NCBI RefSeq assembly: GCF_000972845.2
Contig: NW_020853581.1
Span: forward strand, 372,001-436,000
Length of the DNA stretch: 64,000 bases
DNA from: Larimichthys crocea
Taxonomy: Eukaryota; Chordata; Actinopteri; Sciaenidae
Reading direction: 5' to 3'
The position numbers and the translations under genes were made by a program. Within the stretch, counting starts at the first letter, position 1, and each line of letters opens with the position of its first letter. The notes beneath the pieces were generated by a model. The model had not been told where the DNA came from and searched no databases. It saw only the letters and a list, made by a program, of their open reading frames with translations. Below, one piece after another: positions 27,658 through 39,600 of the stretch.

Positions 27658-30600
27658 ATTCACACACGCACACGCCCCCCCACCCCCTCCACTCTCCTCA
27701 CTGCCGCTTGTTTTCTCCAACTTGCATGCAGGCCAAAACACACGCTTACTCCTCCATGCCAAGCCCAGTCCAGAGAAGCTAAGAACCCCGGCTGCTCGAG
27801 ACAAAAACCCAGACCCGCGAGTGAACGACACAGAGGGAAAGAAGAGAGAATCTGGCCATAGCTAATGCTCCTGCCTCTGTTCTAGCTGGAGGAGACCTTC
27901 CTGTGGATCTATCAATGACTTCTTTGTTTGGTTTGTTGCAGAGTGCCCCCTCTTTCAGCCCCCTGGAAACAGCCTCCGACCTGCACCAGTAGTAAGTCCA
28001 TGCCTCCTTCTTATTTGAATACTTGTGCTTTTAATCCTGCGTCCTCCTTCCAGTACGTTGACAATTATTTAAGTCATGTTATGGGGATAAATGTCAGTGA
28101 GAGATTTCTCCACCCTGTAGAGCTCGCCCGCCTACTGCAGGGGGACTCCTGCTTCCTGAGGAGATCCTGTTAATAAGGCAAAAAGCTACCAGAACAGTGT
28201 GTCCTCTGTCTGTGTTTCATGGTGTTTTTTAGAGGGGTGAGTGGTTGTAGTATGGAGACATGGCTGCTATGTGGTGATTTATTTAAAGACAGCAACCTGG
28301 ATGTCACTGGGATAGAGGGAAGTCGCCCAGCTGCTGCATAACTTAAAAACCGTTATCTTCTTCTCAATGGGTGTGTGTACAGAACTACGACCAGCAACTG
28401 GACTGTGAAAGAGGATGCGAGCTGTTAAAACAAAGCCTATCGAGCCTTTGATCCTTTTTGTTTTTGTCTGATGAGATTGACATCTTCTATTTTTGCTTGT
28501 GTAATAAAATGTAAGGTATTTAGGACTGAGCCGTGGTGACTGTCTCGCGCTACACCCAAGGAAAATAAACTTCTCCCTCCATTTCTGCTAAGAACTTTCC
28601 ATCTGCTACATTCATTATGTCATCATGGCCAAGTATTTAAAAAGAGATTCCCAATCCAAGTTTTTAATCAATTGATTCGTTGTTATTTTTGAAAGGAAGA
28701 GGTTCCTGATGAAAGGGTGGTGGAAGTTCACTCAACCAAACCTCAAGTCATAAACTGACTTCCTTCAAAGGCTCATATGTTTATGGCAGGAAGGGTTTTT
28801 TCCTTTGGGGGTTGCTTGAAATTAGAGACATTTTAAAAAACCTTCTATTAAATTATTGAATGATTATAACACGCAAAACCACATGTTCCAGTAAAGTCAA
28901 CTTGTGGCAGGTAAATAGATAACCTAACCTGCAGTACTGTCACTTATTCTCTCAGGAAGCATACTGACACCTTCCCAAGAGAGTGTCTTAAATCTTGCAT
29001 GGCTCTTGTACTGCAGATTTCCTGTATAGCATTTATGTAAAGGAAACCTAGAACCAACATGATTTTAATGGCTCTCTGCAGTCAGCAGTGCACATATTTT
29101 TTTCTCACAGCAATGAAAGAGCTTCTTGTTGAATAGTGAACAAGGAGAGTAATGTATCCATACGTTTGTGCAAGCTTGTAAAACTCTGACTTGGCAGCAC
29201 TGAAGATGTAAAACACATTTTGGAAAATCCATGCCTCTTTCTCCAAACAGTAGTGAAACTGGCTTATATGGCTTTTTTTTATTTCACCTACTGTAGACGA
29301 TCCTGTCAGTTTAATGGACATGTTTGTCTGGACAAATCGAGTATCAGAGTGGGTAACACTTGAGTGGCATGTGAAAGAGCGTAAACCTGAGAGTTGTACA
29401 GGTGCATGACAGGAGCTGACGCACCATGTGGGAATGTTCAGAGAATATTTATAGAAATCTCTCCTGTTGGCCTCTCTGGAATGCCAAGATATGTGTGGCA
29501 GCCGATGCCTTCTCCCAACATCAGCCTCCAGATTTTGCACTTTCTTTCGTTTTCGTTTGACTTTTTCTGTCTCTGATTATTTTGTCTCCCACAAGTCTGG
29601 CGAAGACGGAATTACCTCAAGATATGCTAAATGAGAACCATATGACAGCTCATTATCCCCTTTGCGCTCCTCTGTTTATCATAAAAACATGTAACACAAC
29701 CCCTCTGAATGAATTCGACCGTGTTTAATTAGCTGTCTGCGTTCCTCTCACCGCTGTCTAGCTCCTCAAGCAAGTCTGGACACAGCGAGGTGGAGAAGGA
29801 CAGTGGATCATCCACGGGCGAGCCTGGGGCTCCAGAATGCGACCGCCATGTTTACAAGAGTGTCCTGGAGGGCGGCGACATTCCCTTACAAGGTCTACGG
29901 GCCCTAAACAAGCGCCAGGGCAGCTCCTCCTCCTCTAAAGGTAGGATATCAGCCACTTTACATATGTGGCCAGTAAAATGGCAGGTTTGTGTATGTTTAT
30001 GGATGTGGGGGGGCTAGACAGTGCGGCCATTAAAGGTCTTTCCTGCTGAGACAGAACCAATGAGTTACAGACACTGATGTTGGACCGTTCAAAGTGTTAG
30101 ACAGGGATACATGTGTTTCCGTTTACCTTTCTGTTGGAATCCACATTTTCTTTGCTCCCAGATCTCACAGCATTGGCCAATCACCTCGCAGCATTCATTC
30201 GCCCAGCAGCTTTTGATTTATTATTGATGCCATGGATGTTTTCATCAAACGTGTATTGGCCATCTGCTTTGGAAAACTCATGGAGGGAGTGAGGTTGTCT
30301 TGCAAAGTTGATGGAAGCTAACCTTGGGGATTTTCCCCTCACTTGCTCCAGTTGTGAGCCGCCAGTAACTAGGCAGGCTTAAGGCAATGCTCCAGAGTGT
30401 TCCAGCGCCAGAGAGCAAAGGGCCAGAGAGGGGATGGATGAGGAGGGGACGAGCGAGATAAACAGAGCTCTGCTCCTCACAACTCAGCCAGACAGGGGTG
30501 AGATAAACAGGAGGGACACAGAGGGTGGGTAGGCATGAGGAAGTCAGCTGTCAGTGTGAGGTCAGGGGCTGGAATGCCTGCACACATGGCCGGGGAAAGG

Positions 30601-33600
30601 AGTTCTGGGGGAGGAGATGTAAGGGAAAGAAAGGAAGGGACAGTGACCAGTACATGTGATTACATTACATCTGGGAAGACACATAACAGATGTCCCTTTA
30701 GAAACTGTCCATTCAGAGTTCAAGTTTAGTATATTGACTAAATATGAATATTTTAAAAGAGGAATCATTCACGTTAGCAGCCATTGCGCAGATATATTAG
30801 GAAAGTTGTTAACTTTTACAAAGTCAAATTGTGGAACCATGCAGTAAATGGATTTGGCACTCCAGTCAACTGACTAGCACGCTCTTTCATTATCCTATTG
30901 CCCAGAGAAATAACCGCTAGAATAAGCCCTAGAAACAAAACACTTATCATGTGTTGCTGTCTTGTGCCTGTGAAATAAAAAAAATATCTGTATTAATCTT
31001 TGTGTTTGAAAGAACCGAGCCTGAGGGCTTTTCTCTGGCCAGAACTCTTCAGTTGGCACATGCAGTGGATAAATCCTAGTTTACTTCCTCGTGTGTGTCT
31101 TTCTGGTAGATATAAACGTGACAGATGGGTTGCGCATGCTACAGAAGTGTCTCACAGCATGTGAAAGCGTTGTGTCATTTCCCAGTACCATCTGTAGTGC
31201 TATCACGAGCATACTATAGCCAGCAACTGCATATAGCCAGGAAGTTGACACACATATTTCTCTTTGAGACAGTCATATTTTACTATGCAGGTTAGATCAG
31301 GATACATTTTTTATTTACAACTGTGTGAGGGAGCAGTACATTAACAGCAGTGCCACGGGCCATTTATCACCGCTGCCGACTGTCTACCTAAAAGTAGAGG
31401 AGGAGAATATATGTAGCTGGTTAAAGTGGGACAGGCAGCAGTCACGTGGGTGAACATTTTAACCCTAACATGGGTACAAAATAACAGACAAGATTTGAAC
31501 AGGTTGTGACTTTTTCTTTGTGTTTTTAACTGATACTGCAGTCAGAGGTAATAATTCCTATATGACCTCCAACATCACATAACATTTCATGGCATATTGC
31601 TGTTTTGAACTTTATGTTTCACTTGTTATGTTGCTGTTTACAGTGATATTGATAATGCAAGAATCTGGTAGACAGTAAATATTTCCCCTTGTTCCATTTT
31701 GACAAAGCATAATTCTTCACTGCAGTACCATGCTGTTAATATAACAGTCATCTATTACTTGATGCACAGAGCATCAAGTCTGCTTCCTCTTCTCATCTAC
31801 TTTTGATGGAACTTGGTCTTTACTTTAGAAATGTGCCTGACTATGTTTTAGTGTGTGTGAACCTGTGACCATTGTAATCTAATATGTTGTTTATTCTGTT
31901 GTCCTGCATGCTTGCCAGTGGATTATAAAGGTGGGAATGGCTATATAATTTCACCCTGCTCCTCTGTAAATAGTCGATCGGTTCTTGCCAGTAATGCAAT
32001 AGGTAACCAGTGTAAGAGTATGAAGCCTCTTTCTGCTGCCAAAGCCTGCATACCCCAAATCCTGCCCTCTAAGTTCAAGCCCAAGCTGCTGCCGCCCAGT
32101 GGTGATAGTCAGCAAAGCAGGACTAAAGCTGTCAGGCACCCAAAGGCTCACAGCTGTGAGGATCTGTACACGGGGCCAAGTGACACAGACTTTGCTGGAG
32201 CAGAGGAAAGAGAGAGCGGGCAACATCTAGACTCAAAGTTCAGCTATGGCACAGATGGCGTGGACGGCCTCAGGAATGTTTCCCCTGCAATTAGGAGGAG
32301 CGCATCAGAGTTTTCCAGCCTGTACAGGAGCATGCATCACATCCAGCGGCCCAGCTCGGCCGGCTGCAGCCCCCAAGGCAGCGTCCGCAGCCTGGCCTCT
32401 CTTTTTGAGAAGGTAAAGGGCGGAGAGGGTGAAAGGTCAGAGGAGGAGGACGGGGGTAACATTCCACGGGATGCAGTGTCGTCACGGGTCACAGAGTTTG
32501 AAATGATCATCCAGCGGTCCAGCTCTGCACCCAGCCGCTCCTCCTCCCTGCCCACCCTGAACTCCAGCCACAGCCACAGCCCCAACCACAGCACCGCCCA
32601 CCTCTACATGGCGTCTGCGGTGTCAGCGGAGTCCCTTTTGGTAACCGACACAACCCAGACAGATGCCTGCTCCACGGTGGAGGCAGCGGGCAAGAACTGT
32701 GGGGAGGAGGTCCTGTTACCAGGCATTGTGATTGTGGAGGAGGCTGCTTCCTCAGATGATGGACATACTGTCAGGACTGAGTCTCCCTCTAACACTGAGG
32801 CTGAGGTTGAACAGATCTTCAGTAAAAGTACCCCAGACCTGATCCAACAAAATGTCCGTGAATCAAAGAGTCCCTCCGCACTGCTTACAGTGTCCCCCCC
32901 ACAACACAACCATATCCACCACCACCACCACCACCTCCTGCACCACCTGAACCATCAACTCCTCCTCAAACCCAGCAAATGCAAAGGTTCTTGCCCAGCC
33001 TCCTACACCCGCTTCACCACCATCCTTAGGCACGAGAGGCAGCAGGCCACGACCCAACAGGAGAAACCGCCACCTGTGGAGAAGAAGACCACACTGCCTG
33101 GGAACCTCTTCCTCATGGGCCCTGCCCCCTTCAGGTTACGGAAGAACCTGCAGTCCCACCAAACCCGGAGGACCGTGTTAGCCACTAAGGTGACGATGGG
33201 CACCCAGAGGCCTAGCACTTTGTCTCCTGAGCTCAGACCTCTGATCCCTCAGCGCCTGTCCTCCCTGGAGGTCCTGGAGAGGCTGAGTAACGGGGACGGA
33301 AGCAACACTGACCACCTGAGTAACGGGCAGGGCTTGGACGCCAACGGGAACCTACTGCAGCCGCTGGCAGCTCACTGCAGAGGTGGCTATCTCCATCCCT
33401 TCACCACTGTCACCCCCCTCTCTCCTCCCTCTGTGGTCACTCATTTATCTCGCCTCTCTCCTCACCTTGTGTCCCTTTTCTCCACAAAGCGACGCCGCCG
33501 TCTTCCATCTCTAGTCTGTGTGGTGTGTTTACAAAGTGACAGGGAAGCCTCCCATCTCATTCTGAGTGTGCTGTTTGGTGCTCTCCCATTTCACTGTGAA

Positions 33601-36600
33601 TGAGTATGGTCCTACAAACGCATCAAAACACTTCAGTGACTGTAGGAGGTTCAGGCAGCTTTTGGTAATGTATATATATATCTCCTGGTGACATCAGATT
33701 TGAGTTGTATGCAAGAGTGCCAGAGCCTGCATAAGCATTACATCGATGCAGACTGAATTCATTACAGTGTAAGATTTCTTTATGTCCTACAATTAAATGT
33801 CAAATCTTGTCCTTACACAGGCAATGAATTTGAAAGCCTGGTCTTAAACTACAATCCCAGCATTCCACTGTAATGTTTAAGCAGTATATTTCAATATGAC
33901 ATTGCATACGCTCTCTCAAATTGATGTCTCACCATGTCCGTATCTGTTTTTTTGTTTGTTTTATTTTTTCTGTTTTGGGAACAATTTACATCCGCCATCT
34001 TTCATTCTGTCACTATGAAAGGTTTGTTTTAGACAGAAAGGATGTTCCCTGTTTTCATTTTTTTTTTTTACGTAACAGCCGAATGAAACATCTATGGTGG
34101 TGTGGGGAGCAAATTAAGTCATGAAGATACCTAGGTAATTTAATCAAAATGAAACTTCAGTAAACTAATGGATGCTGGTTGGTCGATCAGTAAAACCATG
34201 ATGTCATGTTTGTTTTTTGTTTTTTGGGCCAAGATACAGTAGGTTTCATATTTTCTTTCCTGCAGTTGTTTTGTCATGAACACACATTGGATCATTCTGT
34301 GTTCATTCCTTTGTGCATGCAGGAATACATTTGGCTTTTTGGATGTGTGTGTGTGTGCTTTTTATTTTATGGTGTTCATTTAAAGCATGCGTGATTGTAT
34401 TGATTTAATATTTTTATGATTCTGTTCATTGGAATTGAGGAGTTGACTGCAATATCATCATCTTATCTTTGAAGAGTTTTGTTCTTGAATTAGATTGAGT
34501 TTGACAGTGTAAATGCTTCACAGCGTCACCCTCCTGTTTCTGTTTCAGACTCGTCCCCAGCACATGGGGAGAGCCAGGATGAAGTGTTGCGGAGGCGTCA
34601 TGGGGACAAAGAGGTGAATTTCAACATTTCACAAATTACACCATACCGACAGTGTTTTAGCAAAGCGAGCTATGTTATGAACGAGAAAATCATATATTAT
34701 ACATAACAAAGAATGTGTCACATGAATAAAAGAGTAGATGAGTCCCATATCTGGGGGGAAACAAACAGTTCAGTCTGGTTTCCTGGCAGAAAATCTTGGA
34801 GGAGCAGCGACGGCTGAAGCGGGAACAGGAAGAGGCTGACACAGCGTCGAGGCGTCACACAGGCATTGTCCCAACGCATCACCAGTTCATCACCAATGAG
34901 CGCTTCGGAGACCTGCTCAACATCACAGATAACACAGAGAAGAGGAAATCAGGCATAGAGGTACAATACAGGCCCACGTCTTATCCTTCTGTAAGCAGGA
35001 AAAAAGAAGACGACAGATGCTTTGTCAGTTTGTGTGGGGGTCAGGCTGTGAGGGGGTGACGGGCTTGTCAGCAGGATTTCTGCAGACGCAGATGGCTTTC
35101 TCCTCTGGGTCAAACATTCAGAGGGTGAGAGCAGTGAGAAAATATGAGCAAAATATGAGCTGTCGAGTTTATCTCAGAATATTTTCAGTCGACTCCATTT
35201 CCACAGTGCACACTGCTTATGAGCTTTATATATAGATGTAATGTCACTGGTGTTTACCAAGGTGTGCCTGCTCTCTTGGCAGACCAGTCTCAGAGTAAAC
35301 AGCCCACAGAAGTTTCTTACTAGGAATGCTCCAGGGGACAAGACACCCAGTCAGTCACAAGCACCTCATCCCTGTCATTGCTGTAATATTTATGTTCAGA
35401 TGGGGAACTGAAAGGACAACTCAGGCAGATTTACAGCTCACAGCAAATTCCAGAGGAACCTTTTCTTCACATATCAGTGACAAAGCCTAGAGAGTATGCA
35501 GAAAGTGACAAAGATGTAGGTACAGGAGAGTATTACATCTTTAGAATAGCTTTCACTGACTCAGTACAATGCCAAGAATAATATGAGTTATGTACTTGCA
35601 GTTATTAAATAAGAGTCACCTAACTTTCTTGTTTTTTTTATCTACACAGAGAACCCCCGCTATGGCTCGTTTCGACTTCAGAGCAGAAACTCTAAAGTAA
35701 GCAGAAATAATCACAGTTTGTATGTGTGGGAAGAATAATGCTAACTATCTATTCACTATGAGTCTCACAAAATTGGTTATTTGTAGTAGGAGTGTTGGGT
35801 TCATGATCCTGTTATATAAGCAAACTTTTCTGAAGAAATTATTGCCATTTGTTTTAATTTGTAGCTCAGAGGTGGGGTTAGCAAGTGCTGTCATTATCAA
35901 AAGATCGTACAATTACAGGAAATGACTGTTTAGAAAAGTAGAATAATGATAATAGATTTACAACTTACCCTTTGTTAAAATGAGAATAAATCCCACCCAT
36001 TGGATGCTCCAAGCAGATACATTTTCATACTGTGAAATTGTGCTTTCATTTCATGGAAGTAACTCATCTCTCTGGAACATTTGTAGGGAGTTGCCATTTC
36101 AGAAAGGAGACATTGTCTACATCATTCGACAGGTGGATCAAAACTGGTATGAAGGGGAACATCATGGAAGAGTTGGTATTTTCCCTCAAAGTTATGTCGA
36201 GGTATGTGAGTTCTAATCATCCTCTTCCTCACTCACAGTAATTACTCTTCAAACAAGAGCAAATAATGTTGATGTTTTTTCAATGTATCTTTACATCTTT
36301 TAATATTTCCATAAAATGAAATCTTGTGTATTTCTTGGTTGCAGTTTTAGAGATGTTTTGCATTCTGCTACACAGTGTGACTCATTTTATTTTCTTGTTA
36401 TTGCCTTCTTCAGCTCCTTCCCCCCACAGAGAAAGCCCAGCCAAAGAAAAGTGTCCCAGTGCAGGTACTGGAGTACGGAGAAGCCGTCGCCCGCTTCAAC
36501 TTCAACGGGGACACAGTTGTGGAAATGTCTTTCAGAAAGGTGAGGAGCAGGAATTAATCATTGCAAACTGGAGAACATTAGGTACTTTTATCATTTTGTT

Positions 36601-39600
36601 AAAAACATTCGTTCACAATATTCTGATCATATAAAATGTGTATCTCCAGGGAGAGAGGATAACACTGATACGTAGAGTTGATGAAAACTGGTATGAAGGA
36701 AAAATCTCAGGCACCAACCGCCAAGGCATCTTCCCCGTCACGTATGTAGAAGTGCAGAGACGACCCCGCGTCAAAAACGGGGTGGAGTATCCCGACCCTC
36801 CTGTCAGCCAGTCTCCACAGCGCAGCACCAATGCTTCTCCACAGGTAAAGAATGACACATTTATGGATATAGTGATGAGTTGACCCACATTAAATATTAT
36901 ATCACTGAATCCAGTTATTCTCTCCTGTGTTCTCCTCGACACCCACCCTTTAATTTATTTATTTTTGTCCAGTGAATATGTCTCATCTTTCGTTTCCTTT
37001 TCTTTCTCTCATCTCCTCTTCTTCTCTTTGCTTCCATCTTCCTCTGTTGCTCTTTAAAGCTGTATCGTAATCGCCTCACCACCTCCCCCTTGCCCCTCCC
37101 TCGTTCCCCTCGTCGCTCTGTGTCCCCCGAAGTCCATGCTGTCTCCTCTGAGTGGATCTCCCTGACTGTGGGAGGCGGGAGCCCTCCTGCCGCACCCACC
37201 CCTCCCTTGCCGCCGCTGCCCACCGTGTCCTACCGCTGTGGCGAATACCTGCCCCCACCCTTCTCTGCCAGCCCTGTGCCCCCCATCATGGGCAGCCCAT
37301 ACGGCGTCTCCCCCATGGCTTCCCCAGCTGCCTCCCCTCTTCCTCCACCTTACCCACCCAGACCCAACTCAACCACTCCCTTCCTCACGTTCACCCCACC
37401 TCAGGGGGAGGACTTCCTGCTCTCCCCTCCTTCCTCACGTCTGTCACGCAGCGTGAGCCCCAGTGGCGGGCCGGTGCTGGAAGGCTGGCTGAGGGGGGAG
37501 AAGGAGTTGACAGAGGGGGAAGGCGCAGAGGGGGACCGGGGCCACGCAGCCCCGGGCAGCAGGCGAAATAGTCCTGCAGAGGTATCTTCTGCATGGTGTG
37601 CGGTGTTGCATCTCAGGCTCACTCTGAAACAAGGGCTTTTGGCCACAGTTTGATTCCCTGATACAGATGTTCCATGAAGTACTGAAGCTGACAGTTTGAT
37701 GTGTGGAAGACATGACTAACTCATAGATTTGACCTGAAGTTGATTTTAGCCCCATGCAGGGATGAATCTGCTGGTTTAGTGGAGGCAGAATAAGTTCAAA
37801 CTGCTTACACTGCTCCAGCCTGCAAGTCTGCATGTTTTTGTGTGTGCGCTACTAACACGCAAACGTTTTACAGTGTTTTTTTAGGGATTGCATAGTGAGT
37901 TTCAGATTCCCTAGCTGTAAAGAACTATAAAAGGAGCTATTGTGCTTTCTTGTCCAGGACTGATCTGAAAGCTCAGGTTTCTTCCTCTTCATAAAATTTA
38001 GCATTTGGTTGCATGTTATTGTTGTCCCATCCATGCAGAGGTGTGATGACTTGGATGCCGTTGGAGGCTGAGAGTTTATTTAGGACAGTGACATATTTAT
38101 TAGTGAGTATTTATAGGTTTCACATGTTGGCTTCTGTTTCAAAAGCTGCTGCGAGGTTGAAATTTCCACCAACAAACAAAATGTAGCCTGACGTATGACC
38201 ATGTTTACAGCTGGTGGATAGGTGGGGTGATAGAGAGAAAAGCTTTTACTTTGAAATGTCCTAGCTGATTTGATCTTTGACGTTTTGCGTTGCAGTTTGT
38301 GAGGAACGAGGCTGATCATCATGGACGGACCTCCAGAAGCCCTGTGATGCTGTTCGACATCCAAGACAACAACAATGTTAACTCATTTGCGGTAAGCTGG
38401 TACAGAGTTCTCCTGGACCCCTGCTGAAGATTCACAAAAATAATGTGGAGTTTGTTAAGTCACTTCATCATCTGTTTCACGTTTTAACCAATCGCCTTCA
38501 AAGATCCATTTGACCCACATCATCTTTAATTCCCATTATGTTTTCTGTATTGTGAGACATTAGAGGACGATCCTTTCTCTAAAGGAGTAGTTCAACATTT
38601 TGTGAAAAAAATGTATTTCGTTTCTAAAACTCAAATGAGAGAAGATAATATCGCAATGTTTTTTTCCGCTCTGAATAAAGCTAAGGTAGCAGCTGGTTAG
38701 TTTAGCATATCACAAAGACTTAAAATGGGGGGCTTTTCTTCAAAAGCTAGTAAAATCCACCTTCCAGCACATCCGGCCCACTAATTATTACGTTATATTT
38801 TGTTTGTTTAATGCATGCAACCATCCAACAACAGAGTTGGGGTGCTATGTGCTGCACAATTTCTTGGCACAGTGAGTTTATGGAGTCTAGTCATCACCAG
38901 TGTTCCCAACTGTTTTGCCCTGTTTTCAGTCTTTATGCTTTGCTAAGCTGTCCCTGCTGGCTTAAGCTTCATATTACAGATGAGTACATTCATCCAAAAT
39001 GTTGAACTGTTCCTTTAAGCTATACCTGTAACTTCCCTTAAATACTGCATGATCACTGTGAATTGTATCCTATAAAAAAAGTGAACTAATATGTCATGTT
39101 TCCTGTCTCACTCCGGTGTCTTGCCTTTTCACGCTTTTCCTCCCGGGCTCCTCCAACGTCTCCTCTGCTTTTTCTCCTGGCTTTTAATGGATCACTTCCT
39201 TTCCTGCCTTGCTACTCACTGGATCTACCTTCCTGTCCCACCCTTCGTCCTCCCCACTCCCTCTCTAACTCCTCACCTCCTCACCCATTCAACTTCACCT
39301 CGGCCTCTCGGGACTCTCGGTGGGGCCGCTGTCTGTCTTTCTTTGATGACTTCACCTACCACTACTACTACTTCTACTACTAGGAGGCAGTGTGTAATGA
39401 GATATTAAATATTGCTGAGACCTCGGTGAGGTACTGCAGCACCCTGTCCCACCTCCCTCATGACTCTGTCCATAGACTGCACCCCCACCCCAGTAAACAA
39501 TCTTTCATCATTTCCCAGCAACCCCAGTCCCACAGCAGCAGCCCGGAGCCAAGCCGTCTCAGCTGTGGAATGTGAGTAAGATCTGTCTTTCAGTTTCAGT

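Noticed and set aside
27381..27861. Open frames full of His-Thr or Cys-Val repeats
   Set aside because: Products of the GT and CA microsatellites, not genes.
29082..29540. 152-codon minus-strand open frame
   Set aside because: Lies in a SORBS1 intron, has no domain or promoter and shows no similarity I recognise.
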